From Tanytarsus gracilentus (lineage: Eukaryota > Arthropoda > Insecta > Diptera > Chironomidae): a stretch of 64,000 nucleotides of DNA. The notes under the pieces are model-generated. The model made no database searches. It was not told where the DNA came from and saw only the letters and a program-made list of their open reading frames with translations. Shown here in pieces: positions 23,106 to 36,700 of this stretch; positions within the stretch are counted from its first letter, which is position 1; every line of letters begins with the position of its first letter. A program made the position numbers and the translations under genes. The stretch spans positions 2,232,001 to 2,296,000 of the forward strand of contig JAXRKN010000042.1 in NCBI GenBank assembly GCA_038502055.1, written 5' to 3'.

Positions 23106-25290
23106 AAAAATCATTTTTAGAAATTTTTGAGATTTTTTTGAGGGTTTTATCTAAGTGCTATTTGTTTTTAAATTTTATAAGAAATCATATATGAAATTGC
23201 CAGAAATACATTTTATATAAAAGCTCAATTCAAAGTCATTTTACCCTAAATAAAAGTTTGAATTTATTTTTTTAAAAGGCGGTTTAGGTTTATTTAGAGT
23301 TCCTCCCCCTGGCTATGTCTTTCTCACATTTTCTTAATGACATTCAGAGACTTGGCATGCAATAAAAGAGCCAGTCGTATTTCAACGTTAAACACTCAAA
23401 TTCCATTCACTTTAAAGAGCTTTTAAACAGCTTCCAAAGCATAATTTTCTCGTTCATTTTATTCACATACATAGCGGAGACCATCAGCTCTAGAGATGAT
23501 TAATGTTTGAGCAATGTTCATAAAGAAAATTTTAGAATAATTCCATTTCCATTCATCAAGAGAATTTTCATCTTGTGTATGCTCGAAAGTACAACTCGCT
23601 ATTTGTAATGCTCTCATGTTAGCACAAAATCTCATCAGTCTTTTTTGATATATTTCTTCTTTTTCTTCTTTGCATCGCATACTGTCGATATCGTGGCTCT
23701 ATGCAAGGGAAGTGAAACTTTTACTAACAATTATTTTCTTAACTCTTGAATTGCTTGAGTTGCTCGCCCTTTTTCTCAAGTATTATTGCGAGGGCAAATA
23801 TTTTTCGTCGTTTTATTTTTTTTTCGTTCGCATCCCAGATGATGATAATTTTCATGATTATGAGTGACTAAAGTTTTCTTTTATACGAGCAGTAAATAAT
23901 GATTTTTACGATCGTGTTCAGCTTACTATACATGGGTAGGTGATAAGCAAACTTCTTAAGAATAATTAGCTCATTATTACGCAAAGATTATGAAGACAAG
24001 AAAAACATAAAGTTACACGAGAAAATATTGTTGCTTTTATCAAAATTCATCGGAGCTGTGAAAATATTGGGAATTTATGCAAAGCACTTCGTGAATCGTG
24101 TTGTGTTATTTTATCTAAAGATTCAAGAATTACTTTTATAACCTTTAAATGTCTTTCGTGTTAGCTATACATGAACCAAAGTCAAACTGTGAGTATTTTG
24201 CATAATCTTTTGCCATATCATAGATTCAATCGATAATCCTCATACCAGCATTGAAAATCTCATCCGAGATCGAATGAACATTTCAAGTTTTCGATTTTAA
24301 AATGTTAAACTTAACGACTTCGATTAATTAAAATTTTATTTCTTTGCCACGGGCACTTTTGAACTTTTTACACAAAATTCAATATTTGAAGTTTTAATCA
24401 AAATTTTTTTCGACATTAAAGAAAATTTTCTCGCTTCGTGTGTTGAAGAAAAATTCCCAAAACTTTTATTAATTTCACTGATTAGCATAACAAGTTTGCT
24501 TATTTGCATATCTCGAAACGTGTAAGAAAACTAAGTTAGAGTAGAGTTGATTTAAATTAGCAAAATATTGGAAATTCGTCTCGATAAAAGCCGTTTAGCA
24601 TATTCATGAGCTTACGTACTTGAGTCACGAGGCAAAATACTTTAATAAGCTCATTACTCGCAGCACCTGCGTCTCGAAAATTTTGTTTCGAGTTCACGTG
24701 CCACTTTTCTCTTGGGGTTTCGGGAATATGACACCAGCTGTTTACACCCCGTCGCTATCAAATTAGTTCCCCAATCTACAAAACCAATTTATCAGAAAAT
24801 CAACAGGACTTGAAACTTTTCGTTCGGCCGCAATAAATCATAAATTTGCAGGGACATCGAACATCAATCTAAAAGTTTAATGGCGTGTGAACAAAAATTT
24901 ACTCTCGCTACCAGCGAACTTTCTCTTCGTAATTTTCTTTATATTGCTGGATGAGAAGAAAATGAGATGAAATTTTTGACAAAGTGGGGAAGAACTTGAG
25001 ATGAAATGATGACAATCAAAAAGTTTTAGCTTGAGCTCTTGATTTCACAAAGTTTGTGATAATTTTGTCCAATATTTGTTTGACCTAATTTGTGTTGAAA
25101 AAGTTGAAAAATTTATTACAAGCCACAAAAATTGTCGAAAAATGTCTTTACAAATTTAAACACTTGAAATCAAAAAATTCCCATCCAAAGGAAATTTACA
25201 TTGCTCAACATGATTCTCAATAACTGCCATTAAAAGTCGGTTACTCAACTTGTCACTCAGGCAGGTGGGAAAGTTAATTACATTTTATAG
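23106..25290. other. spacer of the inverted duplication, left part, non-coding
   Basis: AT-rich. No gene or repeat structure recognised. The few open frames are short and lack motifs. Confidence 0.45.
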
Positions 25291-26720
25291 CAATTGACTT
25301 GACATTGATGGATTTTTTCTCTCCCTTGTTTCGTGCTCTAAAAATCTTCTCAATAAAAATCAATCAGCAAATAATCAAATACGAGTGGCAGATTGAAGGA
25401 GACTCGTTTTTCATTACTCGAGGAATGTCAACAGTTCATCAAGCAGGGTATATTAAAATTTAATCAAAGAACAAAACCTACAAGAAGTGGAAATTATAAA
25501 AAGCTTTTAAATTTTTTAAATTCAAAAATTTCAACCAACATTTTTAAACTTTTAATGTCGTGAAGTTCACTTTAAAAAAATCGTTTCAGTTACCACAGCA
25601 GGTAAACATCAGTAAAATCCCTTTTGAATAGCCCACAGCTTTGCCCAAAGTTAAACAATATTTGAGTGCTTTCTGAAAATTTCCACAAGGTATTTTTTGT
25701 ATGTGCTCAATTTGTTTTTTTTTTCTCTCGGTGATAAAAACATTTTTAATTATTTTTTATCGTGATTTCCTTTTATGCTTCGAGAAACAAACATTTGATA
25801 AATGTCTCACAAGATTGCAGTCTAGCAACAGCCAATTTAATCCTATTTGAAAGACCGCTTTAGAGGAAATGCGCTGGAGCATGGAACATCACGATGAGAG
25901 ACGTGACAGATTTTCTACGGAAAGTGTTAAGGATTGATGTTTGATTTATTCGAAAGCTTTCAATTGGATTTTAAAGCATTTAATTCAAGAATGTATGCAT
26001 TACGTGATAAATGTCTACGACACAGTTTAATATTAAATTTCAAAATTTAACCGTAGAAATTTGTAAGATTTCAACTTTAAAGAAATTAAAACAAAGAATG
26101 ATGTTTAGGGAATAATTTTCAAATCGCAGATGTCCTTCGCTTTACTAAAAATTTATTTCGTCGACTTAAACTTCATGTAAATCTTAAATGAAGACAACTT
26201 GACGAATGTTAAATTCCATCGTCGACATCAATTTCAATTTTTCTTCTCACTCCAGCCGCATGCGTTAAAAATTCTTTACAATTTTCTTTACTGAATTGAT
26301 CCCATCACGAATATTTTAAATCATTCACAAAATTCCCTGGACAGGTCATTGAAAAAAATTTTTTCAAACATAATAAATTTGTAATTCTTTTGATATACTG
26401 CTCGAAAGGGGGATTCAGAGTTGGGCAATAACATTGTAATCCTTTTACTATTTACACCAAAATTACATTCCTTCATTTTAATTGCACAAAGTCAACAGCA
26501 ACAATTTAAAAAGTTCTCTTTAATAAATAATGAGTTGAATTGTTAAGAAAGAAAACGTTTTCATCTCTTAATGATGATGTGAAGCATGTACTGAGTTGAT
26601 ATCAAAATGAAATTTATCAACAAAATGGATTCAAAAATTTCTACTCGAATTAACAATTTAATTTTCTAAAATATAGTAAAATTCTCAAAACGAGCGTGAT
26701 AGCATCAGAAACTGCCATCA
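25291..26720 (+). repeat. duplicon copy B (matches parts of 7.4-11.1 kb)
   Basis: Collinear, same-orientation matches to copy A, the best being 26193-26355. That block is nearly identical to 8151-8313, with about three mismatches seen by eye. Other matched blocks are far more diverged. It lies wholly inside the spacer of the inverted duplication. Confidence 0.7.
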
Positions 26721-28109
26721 ATATGCTTAGCGACAAGGCGAGAATAAAATCTGTTGATTCTCTTTTCCTCGTGATTTAAATCTATATATTTTTTACATAA
26801 TCATGTGCAATCTCTGCACGCTTGAAACAAATCCCTCAGACCTTTTAACTTTATTTTCTTTCGCGAAAGCTCTGTGGAACAATTTCCAGTATTTTTCCAA
26901 TGGAATTCTGAACTGAATTAAGGTATTCTTTAGATTTAAAGACAGAAAAAAATATTTTAAGGAAAGAAAATGATAGATTTGAAAAAACATCCAAGGCAGG
27001 TCTATTTTTTTGTTGTGCGAATGACAGATGAGTTTCACCAGCTTTGGCATTATTTTCTTTTGATGGACTTTAATCGCAATTTTTCTTCTTCATTCCTTTT
27101 CTGTGCGGTTTTGGGTTTTTGTACATGACCTCGCATGTTAACCTTTTAGTGAGCATAATAAAAATTGAGTAAGATGAAGAATGAAGGAAAATGGTTAAAA
27201 GATGATGAAAATTTGATGTTAAAAATTATTATTAAAAATAAAAAATTAAAGCTAAAAACTCAATTTTCATAAATTCCAACATCAGCAAAAAATTTCTCGA
27301 TTTTACACTCTCATACGTTCATACATGTACGAACTGTAATAAAAATTTGACCTCGCACCCAAAATGCTATGAAAAAATTTTCCATTGATAGTTGCTGAAG
27401 ATATGTACAACAAACTCACACTCTAATTAAATAAACTCCGATAAAATTTTCTCGCTCTCCCGGTTTCTGATTGCATTACGTTCGCTTGATTAACTCACAT
27501 TTGTTGTGTGCGTATATCGATATCTCACACCCTTAATCTCATAGTCTTAATTATCGTTCGCTTGTTCGTTGATAAAAAAGAAAATTAAGTTTCCGAACGA
27601 GAAAAAAGCCGGAGTGAATTGGGAAACTTCTAATTAGTTGAAAAAAGGTCATGACTCAAAAATTAGTTCATTTCGTAGACGGTAAATCCACAATCACGCA
27701 CTTTTTGACACCTCATCTGAATCATGACTGATACCTCGCCTTTATGAAAATTTTAAAGCTATTGAGATTTGCTTTCTGAAGCGTGAACAGGATGACGCGT
27801 GTTTCGACTGCAGAACTAAAAATAAATAGATGGACACTTGGATTTATTTGAAAATTAACGATTTAATTTAAAACTTAAAAATTTGAAAAAGCGTTCTGCT
27901 TCTTGAGTCCACACTTCACTTAAAGGACAGACAAAGTTTTACACCCTGTTAAATAACAAAATTTTTATACTGACAAGGAGGAAAAAAACTATCATGATGT
28001 CAAAATTAACAAGAATTATAGTTTTTTTGATAGCACCGGGCGCCATCAAAAAAGGCGGAAGTGATTCGAGCGTAGGATGAAAAGATTGAAGCACTTCCAA
28101 ATGGTATTT
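26721..28109. other. spacer of the inverted duplication, right part, non-coding
   Basis: No gene recognised. It contains a small imperfect palindrome at 28022-28053 (TTTTTTGATAGC / GCCATCAAAAAA) close to the inner edge of the right arm. Confidence 0.45.
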
Positions 28110-30022
28110 TTGGCAATGAACTTGTTTTCTGAAGAAAATCAATTTGCCATAAAAGAATAAAAAGTTTTCACTTCCTCTTCCATAATAAAAATCATCATTT
28201 TGTGAGTGAAATGTCCTTGAGTGCTTTTGTCAATAAAGAATTATGAGTTTTAGTTAATTAAATTTGCAGAAAAGAGCTTGAACTCAATCACTTTGCAATA
28301 TGTGAGAGATGAAAGTTTTGTGTTGTGTGCATTGTCAACACAATCATTCATAATGCACTCTCACATCCATCTAGTTCATAACTTTCAATCATTCCAGATT
28401 TAATGAACAGAGGAAAGTTTTTTTTATTTATGATAGTTAAAAAAATAATTATCAACTCTCAGGAAAAAGTGTGTAAGAAAGTTAATGATAAAAAAAAGAT
28501 CCTTGAAGCAATTCTTGAAATGTTTTCAACTTCGTGGTTGTGAAACATTTTCTCGTCAATATTAATCACTTCTTATTATCTTCAACATGCATGTCAGCGA
28601 ATTCTTATCTCAAAACTTTCACAATTTAAGCTTTTTGTGATGATTTTAGCACATGCGAGCTTTTTACTTCGCTTTATTCTCGCATTTACAAAACTTTTCA
28701 CAACCACTTGGTGTTGCTTTAAGTTTGGTGTTCTGTTAAACTTTTTTAATCGGATCGAGTAAATGCGATTAACAGTCAGTTCACGTTTCCTTAAAATTCA
28801 ATTTTATTCCTTCCCTAAAATTCTTTCTCGCTTGCTTGGAAACTTAAGAAAAAATTCAATTTCATCCTTTTTACTGGAATCCTTTTGAATTTTTGTTGAA
28901 TGCAAAAAAATTTGGGGAGTATTTTTTAGCTCATAATCTGATTAAATCGCCGAATTTGTTTGTCATTGAAATTTTTTCCCGCGACGCAACATGATGAAAA
29001 TATCTGAAAATACTTTAAAGAAGGCAATGCAATGTTGAAAATTTTAAACAAAAAAGAAAAGTTTTTTTTAAAATTCGAAAATATTTGACAAAAAAATTAA
29101 TTTAAAATTTTGCAAGCAATCGAAGAAATTTGTCACGTTGCTCGAGTTCATCATTTAACCTCCTTTCATCAACGTCAAATTAATCAAGATCTCTGAATTT
29201 AGTTTTTCCTCACAGCATCCACCGAGTAAATGACGAAAGCTCAATTGTCGTCATTATTTTTGAATTATTCATCGCATGATTGAGTTTTTGATCTCAAAAT
29301 GAATTTATTTAAGTTAAATGCAGCATAAAAATTTAATTGAGAGAAATATTACAAGTTAATTGATTGAATCGTCCTTTTTTATATCTCGCAAAACTCGAAA
29401 TGACAAAAATATCAGAAAAAATATGAATGGACTCGAAATCTAAAGAACTTTTCATACATTTTGGATTAAATAAAATCTGAAAGAGAAAATTTGGCTGAAA
29501 GTAAAATAAATTTCCTCTTATCGAAGATTACTTCTTCCTGCTTCTTGCTCGAATCTCCTCAAGCACAAGTCATTCACATGCGAGTGTTTTTTGTGTATGC
29601 TCAACGATGATATTCACATGTGAGGTTTGTGGCATAAAATTTGTTATCCATCTGACTTGACTGGCGATATCGATGAAAGATGAAGAGATCTGTTATTGAA
29701 ACTATTTACTGGCAATATCAAATTGGCTATTGAGTGAATGATGGACAGTCAAAGTCAGGTTGAACATGAACAGCTTTCATTTTCATTTTAGTAAATAAAT
29801 TTTAGCAATTTCGATATGATTTAAAATTTGTGTGGAAAAGACATTTGAAGTTTTTAAAATAGCACTGCACTGATGGATTTTAGCAAATCATGAACTTCAT
29901 AATAAGCAAAAACCGTTTTCAACGGAAAAAAAATTCAAAAAAAAAACTGAAAAAATTTGTTAAATTTGAATGGAACACTTTTAATCTTTTTGTAGATTTT
30001 TTTTTGCAACAAATTTATAAAT

Positions 30023-30028
30023 TTTATT
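30023..30028 (-). terminator. polyadenylation signal of protease copy 2
   Basis: TTTATT on the plus strand, that is AATAAA on the coding strand, about 50 nt past the stop codon. It is equivalent to the site in copy 1. Confidence 0.65.
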
Positions 30029-30078
30029 TCTCTTGTATCTTTGAATAAAATAAAAAATTTCTTTTAGTTCAGCTTTAA

Positions 30079-31392
30079 TTATTCGGTCCATGGGAAAAGA
30101 GCCCAATTTTCAATATCAGCACAGTTGCGCCCACGAATAATTTTGAAATAACCGTTGTCACCCCTGAAAAAGAACATATTTAAAAACATTATGAACAAAA
30201 TAAATAATAAAATTCAGATTGAGAATTTTTGGAAGCAGTAAATGTTTTTTAGAAACTTACCAGCCCGAACCCCACTAAAATAAAATAAAATAAAATAGAT
30301 TAAATTTTAATATAATTAAAAAAATTATTTAACTTACTGAATTCTTGGCTATCCAATATTTGATGCCATTTTGTTCTCCATATCCAGTGATAAGAACTTA
30401 AAAATTGTAAAATGAGAAATTAAAAATTTTAGATGTGACAATTTTACAATTTTTTACTCACCAGCATGCCCTCCACCATTGGATCCACTGCAAGTGCTAA
30501 AAATTCCACTTCTATAGTCATCGAAAGCACCGTAAACATCGAAACCAACCTAGACAAGAGATACAAAATTTATAAAACAACAAATGTTTCTAAAACTCTT
30601 TAGATCGTTCGCTCAAATTACCGCAAGTGGTCCGTAATTGTAGAGAAAATTTTTCATTCCTTCGGGATCGCCACGTGGTAAGAAATACCAGTCGGTACCT
30701 TTGCTCTTAGGAACCCTTGGACCATTAGCTGCGCAACCTCTCGTCACTCTAGCTTTGTATGGATAATTTGAGGCGTAAGCAGCCCCACCAAAGCGCTTTG
30801 TGTAATCAAAGACATCTCCTTCCCAGCCACCATCGCATCCATTTGTACATTCCATCGCTTCTTGTTCACTTAATTTTATGCATTGACCAAAGTAACGACA
30901 CATTGAACCTTCAATTGCTCCAATGGCGCCGAAAGCATAGCAAGAACCGCAACCTCCTTGATTTTGCACTGGCTGCACAACTCTTTTATCTGAACCCCAG
31001 TTCCAACTAGATGGTGTGGCTTTTCCTCGTCTTCCGCCTTGTGGTAATGGTGGTACAGTATTATTCCCACTTGGATTTGGCATTGAATCCTTTAAGACTT
31101 TTCCTCCAGTCCAGTTTTTCAAAATTTCTTCACGAGTCAAGTCCGAAAGTTCATTTAAACCTCTCTCGAAAAGTTCTTCACCCTTTTGGAATTTTTCATT
31201 GTGTTCTTCAATTTCATAGAAACGATCGATGAGAATTTTTCTGCGTCTCTCGTTATCGGATCTTCCACGATTTTTCTTAAACTTTTGGAGGTAGTCGTCA
31301 AAGATTTTGTCCTCTTCGGCTTTCGAGCGTCGCTTAACGGCTGCTGATGCCAAAGCGACTGTGAGGATGAGAAAAAGTAAAAACAATTTCAT
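30079..31392 (-). CDS. papain-family (C1A, cathepsin L-like) cysteine protease, copy 2 (338 aa, five exons)
   Basis: Exons on the minus strand are 31392-30622, 30549-30462, 30396-30338, 30274-30261 (14 nt) and 30163-30079, giving 338 residues. The architecture matches copy 1: signal peptide, I29 propeptide, then a mature domain with Gln145, catalytic Cys151, His285 and Asn305. All splice sites and the 14-nt microexon are preserved, so both copies should be functional. About 28 substitutions and one residue insertion separate the first-exon products. They concentrate just before the mature enzyme's catalytic Cys (AWYT against GSDKR) and in surface loops, while the catalytic residues do not change. 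The genes are convergent, with 3' ends facing across the spacer. Its post-Asn loop, SWGSGWGD, is the usual family form. Confidence 0.92.
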
Positions 31393-31453
31393 TTTTAAGC
31401 TTCACCTTTTAATTTTACTTGTAAACTGTGAAGAGCTTTAAGAATTTTGGCTC

Positions 31454-31461
31454 ATTATATA
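31454..31461 (-). promoter_or_regulatory. TATA box of protease copy 2
   Basis: TATATAAT on the minus strand lies at the position equivalent to TATAAAAT in copy 1, with the same conserved AGCTCTTCACAGTTTAC start-site region downstream. Confidence 0.6.
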
Positions 31462-31920
31462 GGTGAAAATTTTTATTCGTTGACGTTCGTGAGATACAAA
31501 AATAAATAAGATTTTTATCTTAGTTCCTCATATTTTAACCTTTTCTTGGAAAAAAAATAAAATTAAGGAGATTAGGTTGATTTATTTTAATTATCATGCA
31601 CAATCGTTTATTGTGGACCTGGATTGGAAAGTCAAAATAATGAAATTTTCTAATTTTGATACTTTTCATCAACCAAAAACACTTGAAAAATATAATTTAA
31701 ATTTCCTTGATTTTTCAAAATAGTTTTTACCTCCCTTGGATTCTTCTTTTTGACCTTGTTAATAAAATTCGTACGAAAAATGTTAATCTCATAAAAGTTA
31801 ATTACTTAATATGTAGGTGAGACATTACGTGATAAACAAATGTTTTTAATTTAGCACATTTGATAACTCAAATAAAGTGATTACGAGAGTGAATAAAGAT
31901 AAAAGTTAAAAATACACTTC

Positions 31921-33395
31921 CTTATTTGAGAACTTCCAAAATTTAAGTGCTGAGTTTCAGTAAAATGTCCAAAAGATGATAATAAAATTAAAAACTCAAA
32001 TTTGAGGTTAAGAAAATTAAAAAATTCAACGTCATTTGAATTTTTAAAGCCAGGTGCAAAATATCTTTTTATTAAGGTCATAAAATTTTATTTATGAGGT
32101 TCGATTTTTCCATAAAATTTTGTCATTTTTTATGAGCTTCTTATGTAAATGCGAAAACAAGGATGTGCTAAGAGCTTCTTGTAAAATTCCTTTTGGGGTT
32201 GATGGAACCCTTTTTAAAAAAAATGTCTTTTGGCAACATAATTAAGCGATGCATCATAAATGCCTAATTTTATAGCTCGTAACGGTAGTAAAAATTTAAT
32301 CAACGGTCAGCAATCAAAATCCACATACTGAAAGTCTTTACGACGACAAACATAAAATGAGACAAATTTTCTCGGAAGCTTACAAACAAAAAACCAGCGG
32401 GAAGGAATTTTTATGATTTTCAGAGCTTTTCCAACGTTTATTGCAATTTGCTTTAATTTTCTTCTTTTTCTGTTCAATGCATGCAACCGCTCTTTATGCT
32501 GTGCACATTGCTGATTCTGAACACACAAAACATCACAAAGTTGTGAGTTGAATAAAAAAACTTTGCCAAAAGGTAGCAAATGCAGATGCTGCAACTTTTT
32601 GAATTCTCTTATTAAATTTATAAAAGTAAAATAAAATAGGTTTCTGAACTTTAAAGGTAAACAACTCACTTTCCCTTATTTTGTTGAGTTTTATTTTAAA
32701 AACTTTAAATTTTCTTTTGTCAAATGTTTAAAGATATTTTTATTCTCCATCTTTGATTACACTTAATTTTTTTTACTATTCTAAGAACATTAGTGACAAT
32801 TAAAAATCCTTGGAAGAATAAATAATAATTTAATAAGTGTGTTAACTAGATTTTCAGTTAATAAAATTAATTACTCAAAAAACATACTTTTCTATAAGCA
32901 TAATAAAAATTAATGAAGCAATAAAAATAATTATGAGTTAATTAAAATTAAATAATGAGACACTCAAAGTGTTCATAAATTTTAGCGAAATTTTTTATGA
33001 TTATCAAAAACAAATTTAAATTCAAGTGAAAAAGTAATGAAAATTAATTATGTTCATTATCCTTCAATTTATTGAGAACCCCCTAGAAAGTATTCATGCA
33101 GATTTCTTTCATGTGAAAAACAACGTTGCGATGGATATAAATCGCAGTATAAAATCTCTTCAGTAAAAAATCACCGAGCGAGTCAGCATGAAAAGATTTT
33201 ATTTACATTGATAAGAGAAAATTTAATAAGAAAACTCCTCGTGCGCAACAGGTTGCCGAAAAAGCTCTCCGATTTCTTTTTTGCTAAAATATTTACCAAC
33301 ATTATCGGAATATGAAAAATCCGATTCATCTTTAGAATGTGGAATATTTGAGTGAGGTCAATAAACTATGTCAAACATCCTGTTTTACAGTTTTC
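31921..33395. other. non-coding intergenic DNA
   Basis: AT-rich, outside the inverted duplication. A 120-codon minus-strand open frame (32307-32669) has no recognisable motif and unremarkable composition, so I do not call it a gene. Confidence 0.45.
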
Positions 33396-33403
33396 GATAA
33401 ATC

Positions 33404-33787
33404 TAGAGGTTTCGGCGGGATCCCGGGATCCCGAAATCCCGGGGAATCCCGGACAGTTTTTCAATCCCGAGATCCCGCGTTTTTTCTTCGGGATCCCGGG
33501 ATTTAAAAATATCTAAATTTTTCACTAATTTGTCGTTTTTTTTTGAAATACGAAGGGGAATAAATTTTTTTAATTATAAGCAACAAGTATAGATTTCGAT
33601 ATTAAAATAAAGGTTTAAAAGTGCACGATTATTTTAACAAGAAATAATTTTTTTGTGCTGAAAATTGAGGGAAGATATTTCCTTTTTTAAATGAAATCCC
33701 GTTTTCGGGATCCCGGGATCCCGGGTTTACAGGTCTTTCAGTCCCGGGATCCCGAAATTTGAAATCCCGGGATTTTCGAAACCTCTA
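33404..33787. mobile_element. hAT-type MITE, 384 bp, with 8-bp target-site duplication
   Basis: Perfect terminal inverted repeats (TAGAGGTTTCG / CGAAACCTCTA) fit the hAT YARNG consensus. They are flanked by identical 8-bp direct repeats GATAAATC at 33396-33403 and 33788-33795, the hallmark target duplication of hAT transposases. Both subterminal regions are crowded with palindromic GGGATCCCGGGATCCC-type motifs, while the middle is AT-rich. There is no transposase ORF, so it is non-autonomous. The exact TSD suggests a fairly recent insertion. Confidence 0.92.
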
Positions 33788-33795
33788 GATAAATC

Positions 33796-36700
33796 CCAAC
33801 GCTCTAAGGAAAATTGAGAAACATCAAAAGAGGAATTTCCTGAAATACATTTGAATTTAAACATAATTTTATTTATGTTTTCCTTCCTCTGACAACAACA
33901 ATTGAAAAAACTTTTCCTTTCGATATAAAACTTTCTCATTAAAAATTGAAAAACTTTAACTATGGTGAAAACATAAAAAGTTTGAATTATTGCAGAAATT
34001 CATAACACTCCACCAAAAGGTAAAAGTTTTTCACTTATTTTTAATTAAAAGTTTCAAAAATTATTAAATAATGTTTTTTGGATTTTTGATTATGTTTTTG
34101 AATCTTCAATAAAATTTTGTATTTTCAGTAACATTTGAATATTTTTAAAAGTCTACATGTATTTCTAAAATCTTAAGATTTTTTTTAAATAAAATCTCTC
34201 ACATATTGTTCTAACAAATTTTAAGATATTTTTTCAACGTTGATTGTGTAACAAGCTTTTCGCTTTCATTATATTGCAAATAACACATTGACCCGACTCT
34301 TTTATGCTTTGTATCTGCATTTTTTTTCTGATATTACACTCGATGTAACGTGAAGCATAATTTAAGCATCAGTAAGCAGACATTTATGAAAGCCATCATG
34401 ATATAAAAAATGTGAATATGTGAAAAATAATGTTTTAGCAGAACATAAAATCATGGAAAAGTCCTTAACTTTTTTTATATGTTACTGTCATATTCATGGC
34501 TTTACCATTCACTGGTGAAATCTCAATAGACTTTATGAATATATAGTTTTTCAATGTTAGTTCATAACGAGGATGTCAATCTATAGAAATCTCCCGACAT
34601 TCGTTATGATAATAAAAGACGATTTAGGTCAGGGGGATAATGTAAATATATCTCTTGCATAAACATAACTTCAGGCGAAAATCAAGGCGTTGAAGTTTGG
34701 AGATAAATTTTTATTTATTTTAAAACTTTCGTAAATAAAATTATTTTAAAATTTTTGATCTTAAATTATTCAAGTTTCTGTATCTAGAACAAAGTTTCAA
34801 TCCCTGCTTAGTTCAGAGAATGAAATCAACCCAACCCTTTCAATATTCCCTCCAGTGCAAATTCTGCAAAATGAAGCTCTCTCACTTTATTACAAACGAA
34901 ATTCTTGCAAAAGAATCAAGAGAGGAAGAATTGCAATCCAGTGAACAATAAAGTGCTTGAAGTCATTTAAAAATTCTCTGTATTCGTTATTGCAACTTGC
35001 AGAATTTGATGGCATTATTAATTAAGTTTAATTTATAGCATTTTCATTGGTGCTGGTAGTTGCAAAAAACAATGAAGGGAAAGTTCCTTAAAAACTTTTT
35101 TGATATTTTGTCTTTAACAAGCGAGAAAAAGTTTTATGAAATTAAATTGAAAGAAAGAGATCAAAAATTGTCTAAAACTCTTTAAAAAATGCAAATTATA
35201 TTTGAAAATATTTTCACACCAGCAAAAACTTCCATGAACGTACATCGGCAAGGGATTTGATCACTTTTCTACATTTTGAATATGCAAAATCGAATTTGAA
35301 TTTGAAAGGTCTGCTGTTGTGTGTTCTCGCTGCTCTTTAAAATGCTTTTGTAGCAGAATACAATGGAAAGATTTTTTTTTCATTTTCAAGTCTGTTAGTG
35401 GCATAAAATGTTCACTGACCTGGAGCATATGAGCAAACATTTCAACATCAGTGGCGCTTATAGTTTTACCTAAAATCTCTTTTCCTTTGAAAATGAATTC
35501 AACTTCAGTCTTCTGTTGTGTTTGTTTTCCAAGTGATGGCATGACAAAAGCTAATTTTGTATCTGAGAATATTTCCATAATTTATGTAAAATAAAATGAC
35601 ACTATGAAGGATTTTAATTTGCTGCTACCAACTGTAGCTGTCGTGATTTTATCGCGGTGAAACTGAAACTAGTAATTTAGTATTGCGATGCATGACAAAA
35701 ATAGGAGCGTGCTGGAAAATTAAGTTAATGACCGATTTGAAATAATCAGATTTAAATTGATTGCACTAATGTAAAGTGGTTAAATTAAAATTTTGGGTTG
35801 CATTTGAAAGGTTAAAATAAAATAATGAATTTTCATGAAGAATAATTTTTTTAACAATCATTTTTGTAAATTAAAATTTAATTTAACTCATAAATAATTG
35901 ATTTAATTTTCCTCAAATCATTTTACCTTATCGATACTCTAGAGTTATCAATATTCAGCTCAAAAACACGTGGGAGAGTTTTGCGGTTAGGCGAAAAATG
36001 TCATAATCTCTATAAAATTTACAAAGACAAACTTTTCCGCTCCCCCTCGAGCGTTTCGTAAAGTTTAAAGTGGAAAGGAAGAAACTTTTTTAACTTTCTC
36101 GGTAGGTAGGTATGACAGTTTGCCCCGTAAATATGGCAACTGAAACTTTTCCAAACCAATTCCTAGAAAAATTCTCCGCAATATTTTAAAAAGCTGACAT
36201 TTTGCTGCTTCTGCTAAAACATGTAGAAAACTCATGAATTTTTAATAACATCCTGTTGAAATTGAAATTCAGTTTTGCTGACAACAGATTTTTGAACAAA
36301 AAAATTTTGCATTTTAATTGGAAAATGTTGAAAGTAATGAAATTGTCTAGCATAAATTTAAATTGTTAACACACATGAACTGTTTATTTCAGACAATGTC
36401 TTAAGGGTCTTGTGTACGACTGGAAAATTAACATTCGATATTTTTGCATAAATGAGAAAGTTAAAATCTAAATTAGCTCTTGATTTTACTCCTGAAAAAT
36501 ACATGCATGCGAAAGTATTCAAAAGAACACCATAATGACCAAAGTAATCAAACTGTGAGAGTGTAAACAACTGTTTTGACATTGCCATTATATCATCATC
36601 ACATAACCATTTCGTTATCAATAAAATTCTCATTAATAATCTGCTCTTATCGATCCAGTTTTTATTTGCAATATTCTCTCTGGCTGTTTTTCGAATTAGT

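Larger units (their letters stand above)
28110..31920 (-). repeat. right arm of a large inverted duplication
   Basis: Reverse-complement counterpart of 19251-23105. It contains protease copy 2, its promoter and about 1.9 kb of 3' flank. Homology can be followed outward to about 31920, where the left arm abuts the LINE poly(A) tail, and inward to about 28110. Confidence 0.85.

Noticed and set aside
28022..28053. Small palindrome (TTTTTTGATAGC / GCCATCAAAAAA), possible miRNA precursor
   Set aside because: The stem is about 12 bp, too short for a miRNA hairpin, and has T/A-run arms. More likely a repeat remnant.
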